DNA of 64,000 bases, taken from assembly GCA_002633005.1 (NCBI GenBank), contig NMRA01000993.1:1-64000 (forward strand), in the 5' to 3' direction. The notes below the pieces were generated by a model that worked only from the letters and a program-made list of their open reading frames with translations, did no database searches and was not told where the DNA came from. The translations under genes and the position numbers were made by a program. This stretch comes from Phoronis australis (Eukaryota > Phoronida > Phoronidae). This document shows positions 12,160-23,818 of the stretch, piece by piece; the first letter of the stretch is position 1; each line of letters begins with the position of its first letter.

Positions 12160-13200
12160 AACTTATTAAGTCCACTCCCTACAGCCTACATCGAAAAATA
12201 AGGCAGTTTGAGAAAGGGTGACAAAGCAATTTTGGACAAATCTCTCCGCGAATGACCCAAATCATTCTCCCCCGGACGTGGAGTTGATTGCTGTTGTTCA
12301 GGTTTTGTTCCAGGTCGTTTGGGATGTTCACAGAAATACATGAGATTGATGGCACTCTACTTGTCCTCTATTCTCCCGCTTGTTAGAACATCATTCAATT
12401 TTAAAGATATGACCACAAAGATCCCTACACAATGGACCGTGAGACGATGATATGAAGAAAATCTGAGGGAGCCCTGCTTACCCGCAAACACACCTTTTAC
12501 AGAGAAACTATTCTAAATAAGGCTATGTCAAACATTTTTCTGTGTGTATGCAGCTATCCCCTTCTATTCAACATCGACCGGGTCAAGAAGAGCCACTGTG
12601 TAGTTACATGTTCACATGCTGAAGCAGACGGTGTATAGGTAAATTTTAAAGTGGTGAAAGAAGGCACCCACACCATCAGAATCTCTAGTGACAACACTGT
12701 CGTCTCCTTGCTCTTGGTTTATGGGACGTCATAAATGCCATTAAATGGAGAATGGGAATGATAGTATTTCGGACAAAATGGAAGAGTTCATAGATTCGGC
12801 CTGAACAAGTGCAGTCAACGTGAGAGGTCAGAAGACGTGGTACTTGGTTTAAAGGAGCTGTCAGAGACGCTGTCTGTATCAAGGCCAAGAACGCATCTCT
12901 GAATAGACACCAATGTGTCAAGTTTAAATTATCTCAGTCGGCGACTCGTGGTCCATTGCCTTGCAGCTGTTTTCTGCGAACACCGACAGATGGGTTGGCG
13001 AAATTTTTCAAGAACCAGTCAGTCAACAATCACCAGTAGAAGGAGCTAGGCAATGACGGGAAGTTTACTTTACAGTAAGTTCCAGAATTCATAGTTTATG
13101 AGTTTTCACTTGGATGAATAATGATGCCCATCGTAGTCTACGTATATGTACATGTAACCTGTTCGGATTACACATACATGTACACGCATATCCCTATTCA
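12160..13200. other. no gene seen
   Basis: No recognisable coding exon or bounded repeat; short ORFs only. Confidence 0.35.
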
Positions 13201-13210
13201 TGAGGAAGCA

Positions 13211-13275
13211 ATGTGGCCTAGTGGGATAAATGTTCTTCCTTTACTCAAGTTTGTGGGTTCCAGTCCTATGGGGGC
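13211..13275 (+). repeat. tRNA-derived SINE-like sequence
   Basis: A-box TGGCCTAGTGGGA at 13214-13226 and B-box GGTTCCAGTCC at 13256-13266, 29 bases apart, fit internal pol III promoter elements. The flanks do not pair into an acceptor stem, so a SINE head or tRNA relic is likelier than a working tRNA. Confidence 0.45.
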
Positions 13276-13639
13276 AAACTGTTGGACGCTTGAGTCAGTC
13301 CTCTAGCTACTCAGCTCGCTTTAAATTAATAACGCATAAAAATGGTTCCAGGTGATAAGTTCAATGTTCGTACAAGGCAGTCTGCGCACGTCTAGTATAA
13401 AAATACTGTAAATTTTAGTTTTTGAGATGCTGGGAGGACATCTTATTTCAGTATTTAGCTATCCCTTGTTCTTAACATAATGGAGTCCCAGAAATGCTAA
13501 GTTTGCGTTTCCCATAAATTTAACATTTCGTCGGCAAAATAGGTGGATTTTCCTTATTTCAGCTCACTTGACCTTTGACCTCTCAGTTGACGTTTACTTT
13601 GATCTGGCATCCATGAAATAATAGCCGAAATGGACTCTC

Positions 13640-13890
13640 CATTCCAATAAACATTGGAAACTATACATTGCAGCATACTAAAAGCCATCATGTTCAGAAT
13701 GTGGAAATGAGGCGAAATTCAACATGGCGGAAGCAGTCATCTTGAATTATATAAAATGCACAAAGTTGCACAAAATGCAACCAAGCTAATTTTGTTCTCT
13801 TAATCACACATAATAATTTTCCAAAAGAAAACTTTATAGTAAACAACATTGCAGGGTCAACTTTTGGGCAAATATACTACAGCAACTTTG
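13640..13890 (-). repeat. dispersed repeat, inverted copy of 57050-57300
   Basis: Read on the - strand, it shares with 57050-57300 an ordered series of blocks: TTGACCCTGCAA, AAAGTTTTCTTTTGGAAA, TTGGTTGCATTTTGTGCAACTTTG, and the AAGATGACTGCTTCCGCCATGTTGAATTTCGCC-type block (mismatched), then ATTTCCACA. A shorter relative is at 5870-5945. The family and its ends are unknown. Confidence 0.6.
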
Positions 13891-13984
13891 CAGAAAGGCC
13901 ACCCCCCCAAAAAACATAATGTTAATTCTGTGACATAGGGAGTATGAATTTTTAAGAAGTCTGCCATTAACTATGAATGTTCAC

Positions 13985-15421
13985 GCCGATAAAAATTATT
14001 TAAGTATTAAATTATTTTATGTAAGCTATACTGCCTCCTCCTCATTATCATATTGTTTGGATTCTCTGGTCAGTGACCCTCTTTGTTTTACGATTATTGG
14101 TTTAATTGTACCACGTGATCTCTTTGTCTTGTTGCAACACTGGGCCATCGTCCACAATTCTCTCCAACTTTCATTTTTCACTCAATTTCTCTTTCCCTCC
14201 CTCCCTCAAACCAATTTTCATTCTTTCCCTTTATCCTCAAATTTCACATGTCGCTGTCCCGGTGTTGCTGTTATTCTTCCGCATATTGTTTCTTAACTTA
14301 CTATGGCAGATTGTCACCCACCTTTACAGTGCAACATGTTATATAACTTTTGTAATTACTGATATCTGTAGTAGTTTAGTTTGTCATAATATATATGACC
14401 TTTTATCTCAACTACATGTGTTGTTTCACTGTAAACTAGCTTCGGTATCGCTTCGCAGTTAGCGCATATAAAAATTATTTAAGTATTAAATTATTTTATG
14501 TAAGCTATACTGCCTCCTCCTCATTATCATATTGTTTGGATTCTCTGGTCAGTGACCCTCTTTGTTTTACGATTATTGGTTTAATTGTACCACGTGATCT
14601 CTTTGTCTTGTTGCAACACTGGGCCATCGTCCACAATTCTCTCCAACTTTCATTTTTCACTCAATTTCTCTTTCCCTCCCTCCCTCAAACCAATTTTCAT
14701 TCTTTCCCTTTATCCTCAAATTTCACATGTCGCTGTCCCGGTGTTGCTGTTATTCTTCCGCATATTGTTTCTTAACTTACTATGGCAGATTGTCACCCAC
14801 CTTTACAGTGCAACATGTTATATAACTTTTGTAATTACTGATATCTGTAGTAGTTTAGTTTGTCATAATATATATGACCTTTTATCTCAACTACATGTGT
14901 TGTTTCACTGTAAACTAGCTTCGGTATCGCTTCGCAGTTAGCGCATATAAAAATTATTTAAGTATTAAATTATTTTATGTAAGCTATACTGCCTCCTCCT
15001 CATTATCATATTGTTTGGATTCTCTGGTCAGTGACCCTCTTTGTTTTACGATTATTGGTTAAATTGTACCACGTGATCTCTTTGTCTTGTTGCAACACTG
15101 GGCCATCGTCCACAATTCTCTCCAACTTTCATTTTTCACTCAATTTCTCTTTCCCTCCCTCCCTCAAACCAATTTTCATTCTTTCCCTTTATCCTCTAAT
15201 TTCACATGTCGCTGTCCCGGTGTTGTTGTTCTTCTTCCGCATATTGTTTCTTAACTTACTATGGCAGATTGTCACCCACCTTTACAGTGCAACATGTTGT
15301 ATAACTTTTGTAATTACTGATATCTGTAGTAGTTTAGTTTGTCATAATATATATGACCTTTTATCTCAACTACATGTGTTGTTTCACTGTAAACTAGCTT
15401 CGGTATCGCTTCGCAGTTAGC
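13985..15421 (+). repeat. three tandem copies of a 479 bp unit
   Basis: The AAAAATTATTTAAG block starts at 13991, 14470 and 14949, exactly 479 bases apart, and each unit ends with GCAGTTAGCGCATATAAAA. Units one and two look identical over their shared length. Unit three differs at a handful of positions (near 15061, 15196, 15227-15231 and 15298). A 118-codon ORF is preserved in all three, but it follows from the identity of the copies; it has no recognised domain. Recent amplification or an assembly expansion are both possible. Confidence 0.9.
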
Positions 15422-15429
15422 GCATATAA

Positions 15430-17500
15430 AAGCCACTGGGTTAACAACGTTAAGAAAATTTCTTGCATTTCAGCTTTAGTGGAGTATGATGCAATCAGGT
15501 ATATATTAAATAATCATTAATCGTTCACCTGCAGGAAACGCAATCGGATGAATTCGAAAAGACCGGCATACAATTCCAAGAATCAATGTCAAGTATCCGC
15601 AACGGGTTACATGTAATTCTATGAAGGTATATTGCGTACATTGTATCTAGCAAAATTGAGAACTGGAATTGAATTGAACTGAACGCAAACAGATAACAAT
15701 GATATCCTCGTTTAATGTTGTCAATTGTATTTTAATACACTTTAGAAAAGAACGACTACTTTGCGTCTATCACGTTTAAATGTGCGACAGAGGAAATCGG
15801 TGTTTCTAGTTGCAGTCTTGTTTAATCATAGATTATAGACAACAGACCTGCAACTCCGACATTTACTTAAGTGGTAGCCAAGAGACGCCGCCGCTCTCTT
15901 AAATTTTCTGGTGCAGTTTCCGGTTAGTGTACATGTGTATTTTGACGGGAAATTCTCGCATCTACATTACTGTCCAGCACAACGAAAAAAATAATTTCGG
16001 CATTGGAACGCTCTTCAAAGGCTTCCAATAGTAGCAGTATTGGTATCGTGAGTACTTTTGGCAATGCTACTGGTAATTATTTACAAAATTCAAACTTCGG
16101 TGCCGACTGATTATGTCGTCTGCTTGCCCAATAGCAGCATACATGTAGTTATCGGACAGTTTGTGATTTATTATTCACATAGGCCTACTGAGAAAACTAC
16201 GAAAGCATGTTTGTGCACAAATTCCAAGGAGTACCTTTGAATGCAAAAGATACTTATATAACGTTTTTGGTTTAGAAAAATATTAATTTTGCTCGAATTA
16301 AAAATGCGCCTCTGTAACGATTTGACTACTTTAACCTTTGCCTGATTATAATTCAACATTCTCAAGTGAGCAGTTTTTCTGGGAAGTGTTGAGTGGCCCT
16401 TAAAAGGTTGTACTCTGCTTGAGCCTTAGGTATAGCTTGAAATGGTTCCTAAAAGAACCGTTGAATAATTCAACATGTATCACACAGTATACCGTGCTCA
16501 CTCAAGTACTGAAGGTCCTCTTCATTCAAGTTTTCATCAGGGAAGGTTAGATGAAAACAGATGAGATGACAATATCGATGACAGTTGTAACACCTTATAT
16601 AAATGTTACCGTTCTCCAACGTTACCACGAACCCTGCCTCTTTCAGTTCTTGTTAATGGATTCAGAAGTAACCCTGAACCGTAGGGAAAAAAGACATACA
16701 ACAAAAACGAATCAAATTTCGAAAATCGTCGCCTTCGTACGATTCCTTTTTGTTGTCGCCAGACTGATGTTCCTCCCAACACCAATGTCGAAAATCGACG
16801 TTACAAGTGATGGAAACGTGTGTCCTTTGTTTCTAACTTTTAACCCATTTTTTAAGGAAGGGGTGTACTGATCTTCTCTAATGTTGATAGAGCATAACTT
16901 TTGGTTTTTACAATGCATTAATTGTGTTGAATGCATTCATATTAAATGGCCTCATTGAGCTGAACAGAAAATAAATTAAATGTAACACAATAAAGTTTTG
17001 AAAAAATACACAGCTGTAACAGGACTCCCTAAGAATCGAGCTCTTTTCGAAAACTTTTCGCCATTGGTGATCTGATTGGTTCATGCATTTACGGCAGAAA
17101 AGTAATAGACGAAGTATCGTGCACGTGTGCACTGTAGAAACACTGTATCTTAATCTTATTTGGCTAATCTGTTGATACAGCAAATTTTCTTCTTTATGCC
17201 CATTCTGATTTACCGCAACTTGACCTTGTTGTATTCTGTCATATATGGGGTTGGCATTGGGACCCACATAGAGCTTACTCGAATGGGCTTTATTTTACCA
17301 ACTACTGTATTTCAAATTGTGTAGGTGAAGTAAATAAACAAAGTGGGTGATTATCATCACCGGAATTTCATCATTAGTATCTTTTGCCTGGTGCTCAAGT
17401 TTTTCTGAGACTAGGGATTGTCAGATTTGTAAGGTAGAAGTGTTTCGCTGGATTTCCAGGTCTGTGGCGTTATATATACATGTACCGGAACAAAATTAAA
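15430..17500. other. no gene seen
   Basis: ORFs at 16551-16871 (+) and 17267-16908 (-) have no recognisable motif. No bounded repeat noted. Confidence 0.35.
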
Positions 17501-17587
17501 AAACGAGACCTTTAATTAAATCAGGAGCTGCATGATACACGTTTTACCAGACGTGCGCAGGCAGCCCAAGTGGGCCCATTGCACTGA

Positions 17588-19196
17588 TCACTTGGAACCA
17601 TTTTTATGGTTTATTAATATATACTTGTAGTTGTATGACACGGTGCATTGTATTCGTAATAGTAGAGGGGCACTAAACTTGGGGTACCAAAGTGTGCCCT
17701 GAACCGACTGAATTTCACCAGGGTTTGCTGTGATATGAGTGGTGGTCAGTTGGGTTCGGAGACAGCTTGGCCAATGGGCGGCTGCACCCTGGGAAGGCGC
17801 GCGGCCAGGAGTGCTGGGTGGCCCTGTAACATGCGATACTCGGGTGGAAGCTACCCCTGCCATGTAGTGCAATTTCCCTTGTAGTTAAGGTATAGCTGCG
17901 TCTGGTAGGTGGGTCAAGTATGGAGCTGCCAGTCATATACAGCGACCACAACTCCGGCTCTATGGTTGCCCAGGGTGTGGCTGGGTTTCGACCTTTGTGG
18001 CAGCAATAATACCTGTAATACTGTAATACCTGTCACGGACAGGATCATTGAGGATATGCTGGTGCATTAATCCCCTCCCCAGACCATCCCCGTGACAGCA
18101 GAAGGCGCAGAACTCCAGGGCTGACGTTGCCTGTAAGCATTTGATTGGACAGCACTCGGGCACGGCCCTTCTTGTGACTCTTCGCAGCATGGCCATAAAC
18201 AATACCGGCTTCGAGCAGGCGGCTGCCATCATTGAACTCAGCCAGCTGGGATGCAGTCTGCTCGTGGCTGCGTTTGCGAGCCAGCAGCTTAACGTCAGCC
18301 GAATATAAGTAGAGGGGTTGGTTGGTGGTGCATGAGCCAGCGAGGTAATCTGCACGTTCATTAATCAAGACACCAGCGTGGCCAGGTACGAAAGACCAGA
18401 TCACCACATGATGAGAGTGGCGTGATCGGAAGACACCCCAGTTGGCTGGGAGGTCTCCAGATTGAACTTTCATCAACACTGCCATGGAATCGGTGGCAAA
18501 GATAATGGTGTGATTCTCCAGGTCTAGGAGTGACAGCTTGGTTAGGGCTCGTTGTATAGCCTCAAACTCCATCCGCGTACTGCTTGTGGATATATGGTGG
18601 CAGCCACTACCTTCCGCAATGACGTTGTTAGCACAGCGTATTTGATAGCCCCATCCCGCACGATTAGTTTCACCATCGAAGGATCCATCAGTTGCTACAA
18701 TGATGGCATTAATACCGCCAAGATCACGCCATTGCTGACGGCACAATGCTTGGGCTACTCCAGGAGGCCATTCCCGAGCTTCCCTGTTGAAAGCAATGAT
18801 GACATTCGGTTCCTCACCAAGTTCTTGTACTGGCAGCCAAGCAGCAACTTGCGCGATCATGTGTTCGCCGATGAGACCCATGGTTGCGTTAACAGCAGCG
18901 ACAGTCCACGAGCACCTGCTAAGTCTTTGGTGGGAGGCATTGCGAAAAGGTCTAGGACGAAGTCCATAAGTTTCTGTTGCAGGGACGGAGTTCACGCACC
19001 TGTCAAGTGCAGTCTTCACTTGACTGTGTAATGGATGGAAGGGGCTTTGAACAGCCTTGGCTACAGTAATACCTTGTAGAAGGGATTGTCTGTCTGCAAT
19101 GCTGGGAATACCGACAAGGTAACGTAATGCTGTGACTGACGTAGTTCTCGTACATCCAGTGATGACGCGAAGACCAATGTTCTGGAGCCTCTCAAG
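17588..19196 (-). pseudogene. non-LTR retrotransposon fragment: end of RT region plus RNase H domain
   Basis: An open - strand frame runs from the unknown base at 19197 down to a stop at 18045. Its first ~60 codons carry an ERLQNIGLRVITG motif with AL..L.GIP downstream, typical of the link between RT and RNase H in I/Nimb/Ingi-like LINEs. An RNase HI domain follows: IVATDGSFD (first Asp), RMEFEAIQRAL (Glu), IFATDSMAVL (second Asp), and VPGHAGVLINERADYLAG (His and last Asp), so all four catalytic positions are present. In the element this domain degrades RNA in the RNA:DNA hybrid. Everything upstream is missing at the N junction. The 17588-18044 part holds no clear frame and is probably 3' UTR. 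Confidence 0.8.
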
Positions 19197-19197
19197 N
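19197..19197. other. single unknown base (N)
   Basis: One N marks the point where the non-LTR fragment stops. About 110 bases further the Copia fragment begins. The junction may be an assembly join rather than a real genomic boundary. Confidence 0.7.
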
Positions 19198-19305
19198 CCT
19201 TTTCAATTTAGCCGGTGGAGCGTGAGACCCCTGAGGTCCCAATCGAGTCCTCACGACAACTTCGCGTTATGTGGACCGCACCACCTGTTTTATCTTGTTG
19301 GCCAC

Positions 19306-19689
19306 CTATGATAGGGGGCAACATTTATTGTTATAGCCCTCAAGAAAGATAATGTGCGCGCCAACACTGCTTACACCATCGCAAAGATTCGCATGACCAG
19401 CGTCGCTAAAAACAGTCAACTGCCAGTCACTCACGGGGCCTAGATTAGGAAACTTCACAAATGAATCACAGTCTTTCAGTCTTTTTACTATTTTCAAAGC
19501 TCGCTTGAGATCACCAACATTGGCAGTTTTGAACTTCATGCTCAACTCGATCAGATCATAAGCCAGGTCCGGTCGGAAGCCCTGTACGGCCCAATTAAAA
19601 CTCCTGACTATACTCCTTAACAGGGTTTTTTCGTCCGTGTTCAACATGTCACTTTTGTGATTAAATCTTTCAGGAGGAACGTCAATCAT
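19306..19689 (-). pseudogene. Copia reverse transcriptase C-terminus and truncated RNase H
   Basis: The frame begins with the VPPERFN block that follows the RT palm, continues through a LRSIVRSFNWAVQGFRPDL connection, and reaches the start of RNase H (LTVFSDAGHANL with the first catalytic Asp, then SVGAHIIFLEG). It stops right there, so the remaining catalytic residues are missing. The frame is offset by one base from the RT frame upstream at about 19687. Confidence 0.8.
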
Positions 19690-20261
19690 TTCCCGTCAGT
19701 TTGCTTTACATGAAAACCGATATATTTGAAATGGCCGCCTTCCTCCAACTTTCCAGCCGTAAAGCGTTCGCGCAAACGAGCCATGACCAACATGTCAAAC
19801 CAGTTCTCGCCGCAATGCAAACAATCGTCAATGTGACTGCAAAACATACCTGCTAGTCGACCGTCCTTGCGGAAAGTAAACAGGGCGGCATCATGGGATG
19901 ACTGGGTACAACCCAACTTCTGCAACTGTTCACACACGCTCTCAAATAATTGACGAGCAGCATCATTCAATCCATATAGGCAGCGGTTCAACTTCCACAG
20001 TTTCTCGGCGCATTTCGCCTCAGGCGGCGGAACGATAAAAATATCGTGTTCAGGTTTACGACCTAGCAAAAGCGCAGACTTGATGTCAGTGGTTTTGAGA
20101 TTCCAACTTTTTGCAGCGGCCACTGCCAAAAACACCCGCAATGCACTTTTACCAATGGTGGGCGAGTCCCGCGGCACGTCCGCCTGCTCCTCAAAGCCTC
20201 TGGCGACCAATCTCGCTCGCACTTGATCACCTTTATTCCACAAAACCCAGGTGGTGGACAC
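19686..20261 (-). pseudogene. Copia reverse transcriptase (RVT_2) fragment
   Basis: RVT_2 landmarks in order: RARLVARGFEE, LKTTDIKSALL (catalytic Asp, usually DVKSAFL), RCLYGLNDAARQL (usually YGLKQAPR) and FCSHIDDCLHCG (the catalytic YVDD with Y replaced by H and V by I). Known function is synthesis of element cDNA from its RNA. The substituted positions around the DD pair, plus frameshifts on both sides, argue for a decayed copy. Confidence 0.85.
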
Positions 20262-20299
20262 GCTATTTTGTCCGTTGTCATTTACCTCTTCGTAGGTAC

Positions 20300-20986
20300 C
20301 TATTCTTTCAACTTGTCAAGTTCAACTTTTTTCCCGGACTCGTTGTGACGCGATTTGGGAATAAGCACGAGATTTACTTCTTCCTCGGCAATAGTTTCCC
20401 ATTCGGCGACATTCGCAAGATCAACGCTCGAGTCTTCTCCACCGTCATCTAACTGCACATTAAACCAGTCTTTGTACTTTCCCGAAACTTTTCCCGCACG
20501 ACTTAGCACGGTAGCTTTAACCCATTCGTCCGATGGGAGGACTTCGTACCTGATGCGTATGTCGGAGCGAACTGCAGTGCCACTTCTATTCTCACAACCG
20601 TCACTATTCGAGGCACCAAGCTGTTCACTACACGCAACGTTTCTAGTCGGTGTACAATCGTTCGCGTTACCACGATCGGAAATGCCATTTTGTGAAACAG
20701 AATCACTATCATCAGACTGGGTGCCAAGTGCCTCACCGGCTTTCACAAGTCTCGTAGGAGACACGCGCACGATTAAACCGCCATGGCGCACGAACACCAC
20801 CTCGCTGTCTTGAAACAAAACTTTTCCGGGTCCGAGCCATCGTTCTCGGTCTTCACGCTTGTAATAAACAACAGTACCATGCTCAAACAATTGCTCCGAT
20901 GATCTCACTTTGTGACGCAACGCCCTTCTAATTCTCTCAACCGTATCAGACGCCACAAACGCTCCTCTCGAGGCGTTACAGCGCAT
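20300..20986 (-). pseudogene. Copia linker region (GalEa-type chromo/Tudor-like insert)
   Basis: The frame carries FEHGTVVYYKREDRERWLGP followed by GKVLFQD and VFVRHGG, a block characteristic of the integrase C-terminal region in GalEa-like Copia elements, then an acidic, Ser-rich stretch. It begins in a frame shifted by one base against the integrase at about 20980 and ends in a stop just before RT. Confidence 0.7.
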
Positions 20987-21590
20987 TCAAGTGTTTCGCA
21001 AGAGTCTCGCTGTAGGTAATTCCCTGCAGAGCGGGAAAACCGTCGGACATGATATTGAGCAAGTTCGGATTCCTGCCAAAGACTAACTGATAACTACTGA
21101 ATCCGTTCCACATATGCAGAGAATTTCGAGCAACATTCGCCCAACACAGCAGCACAGCTAAATCGGTTTTGGGGAATTCATCCTCAAGCTTTATCAGCAT
21201 ACTATCGGTAACTGCGTGCACGCGTTCGCACAAACCATTCTGAAATGGACTACCGGCAGCAGTAGTGTGCAGTTTCATGTTCAAAATACTGGCCACTTCT
21301 CGAGTTTCATCCGAAGCGAATTCCCCGCCATTGTCCGACAAAATCGCTTTCGGAACGCCAAATCCAGCACCAACCCAGTGAGTCATTATTTTGTCAATTA
21401 CTTCGGATGGATTCTTTCTGTCAATAAACCACATATTAACCATGTGAAGAATCCACCGCGATTTCCACTTCTTAAGATCCACTGCAACAGAATCATTAAA
21501 ATATTTGGCCATAGGAAACGCAACGACAGGTTTGGGGGGCGTTTTCGCGTGGATTTTACAGAATTCGCAATTGTCCCGAATCGCAGACAA
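20976..21590 (-). pseudogene. Copia integrase core
   Basis: Retroviral-type integrase core. The CEFCKIHAKTP block supplies the Cys pair of the N-terminal zinc site, VAVDLKKWKSRW the first Asp, ILSDNGGEFAS the second, and NGLCERVHAVTD the Glu of the DDE triad. The following FSSYQLVFGRNP is the usual 'P.E..FG..P' region. It inserts cDNA into host DNA in an active element. A frame break near 21590 separates it from the HxxxH half of the zinc site at about 21770. Confidence 0.85.
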
Positions 21591-22156
21591 ATCATCCAGT
21601 CATCATACACCCCCGCGTCTTTAAGCAAGCCAACGAGTTTGTTAGTGGGAGGATGCGCAAACTGCCTGTGCAATTTGAGCAGAACTTTCTTGCGATCTGT
21701 TACGGTAAGATGCTGAAGAGTAACAGCGAACCCTTCGTGCTCTTCCACAGTACGCGATGGAACGACAGGCACACAATAATGACCCAATGTCGTTTGTTGC
21801 AAATTGACCAGCTGGCCCATAATCTCAGCGGTGTCATTCTCTAGATCTAGTTTCACTGTAGCTTCTTTCATCGCTGTTTAGATAACAAGAGAGGTATTTC
21901 GGATTCAACCACATCCGTTTTGATCGTGACAGACTTTCCCGCCAGAAGACGGCTGGGATCTCAACGCTGGCCCTCGATGGGAGGCTGTGCCCACTACCCA
22001 ATTTGAATGATCTAACGCCTGGGTTACGCTTCAAGTAACGCTTGTCGGTCTCGCTTAGACTCTCGATGTAATCACCCAACCACTGTTCACCACAGACAGT
22101 ACTAAAGCAAGCGCTGTCCAGGACTACGGAGTTTTGCGCTTCACGCGTAAGTTGGC
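21398..22156 (-). pseudogene. Copia protease and pre-integrase zinc region
   Basis: Close to the TTAA insertion lies VVLDSACFSTVCGEQWL, a retropepsin-type active site with DSA in place of the common DTG/DSG. Downstream come IPLLLSKQAMKEA and LDLENDTAEIMG, standard for the protease end in Copia. HRQFAHPPTNKLVGLLKDAG gives the HxxxH half of the integrase zinc site. The frame changes near 21870 and again near 21590. Confidence 0.75.
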
Positions 22157-22160
22157 TTAA

Positions 22161-23814
22161 AGGAGCATGCTACCCAAAAACAACCTAATTGGATTCAATT
22201 TAGATCGAGTAGTTCTACTCCATAACGACACGTACGGTTGCGTTACCTGACACCTGACGGCAGACGGAGATGTTGAAATTATTCAATGACGTCATCGGTT
22301 TGACACGCAGTCTGTTCAGCAGTTCACAACACGGGTTACTGGTGTCAGCTTATCGCTTGAAGTCATCGTTTAACACCAATAAATCATCAAACGTCGATGT
22401 AAAACCCTTAAAAATACACCGAGTTCTCATAAAAACGTGTTGTTTTTTTGGCTCTTACGGATTTATTGGTATTTGGACACACCGTAGCCTACAAAGTCCG
22501 GCAGGCCAATAAGGTCCGTAGCAGGAGTTTGGGGTCTGTTCGGAGATAATTTCGAAGTATTTTCCGTGAGATACAGACATGATAACCTAGATCTGTGTTG
22601 TTTAGACTTGTGATTTTTTGAGTTCTAAACACAAAACGCTTGTTATCCCGACCAGTGGCTCGGAGCCCGATAGGCCCGTCGCGGCCGGCCGGATTGACTC
22701 GTTATCCCGAACTGATCAGACATCACGAACATAAGCCAGTCAAAGTTCAATGGAAACTAAACTTCCAGTCAAGAAAATACTATACTAGTGAGCCAAAGTA
22801 ATGTGCACGTGATTATGTTAGTGAATTACCACGAAACTGCAAATCTACTTACTCGTCGGGGGCCGCGAATTCAGGTTCCGCTTTGGCCACAACACCGTCA
22901 GGACAGAAGTTGTGTATTGGCAATCATTACTTGAGTGATGTAAGTGTAAATAAAGATTCCCCTCGCTGTGGGATGGAAATCGCGTTGTTTCACAACAGTT
23001 TCTGCCAGCAAACACTAAATTAGGTGAACTCACGCGGCCTCGGTGTCCCGTCAATTAGTTTTATTGCACCTAAAGCCGGTAACGCAGTGATTTATTCATT
23101 GCTGGTTTCTCAAATCATTTGCACTCACGAACACTCCAAAGGCATTACAAATTGCATCTAATGAGACAGACTTTGTTTCAGTTTCAGTATTGGTTAGGAG
23201 AGAATAATTCATTTTGAAACAGAACGCTCAGTAATAAACGCCAACATGGCAACTCGCAATCCCGACTTGGGACGAGCTAGAGCTCATCAATCCCGACTTC
23301 GCTGGTGGATCCTTAAGTTTTACAGGCTATCAATTCGAGCAGGAATACAGTGATGAATAAATACTAGAGAGGCGCCGTGAACAAGCTCAGACAACGGAAC
23401 GTATGGAGTTATTTGGTAAGCCGGCATTCGTCAGGCACTGTCGACGTCTGCAGGCCACAGACACGGATATGTTTCACGGCCTCATACTTGCTATTTACGG
23501 CTTACATTTCATTCTTCACTACCATGAGCCACTTCCTAAACATTTCGGACTCCCGAGAAAGTAAAAAACGATATATCCGCTTTCCTCGCAGCTGCTTAGT
23601 TCGGACAAGCGGGAACGATGCACCGTAACATAGCTGCATTCACTCTGCATATGAACCATTGACGTCGCTAGCGTCGTAGCGTCGTTTCTCACCTTCCTCA
23701 CAGGTTAACGCGACATCCCTTGGCAAGGTAAGGTCGACCGTATGCGAGGCGATATGGAAATAGGCCGATTAAGACGGCAAAAAAAAGACTAATTAAATCG
23801 GGTGGCATTCTCCT
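22161..23814. mobile_element. TTAA element copy A (1.65 kb), inserted in Copia
   Basis: The termini are AGGAGCATGCTACCC at the left and, complemented, AGGAGAATGCCACCC at the right, each bordered by TTAA (22157-22160, 23815-23818). A close full-length copy is at 37859-39513. The TTAAAGGRR terminal pattern is that of T2/Kolobok-type MITEs. It lies within the Copia protease/gag region. Removing the element with one TTAA leaves the Copia frame uninterrupted at that point. No transposase; a YQFE..YSDEE-like block near 23320-23350 may be a captured coding remnant. Confidence 0.85.
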
Positions 23815-23818
23815 TTAA

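Noticed and set aside
14106-15420. Three 118-129 codon ORFs with the same protein in tandem
   Set aside because: They are the same frame in three near-identical 479 bp units. The peptide is hydrophobic with no domain, and its conservation is explained by recent duplication.
17960-18361. 133-codon - strand ORF
   Set aside because: Overlaps the RNase H frame in another phase; the RNase H frame has the catalytic motifs.
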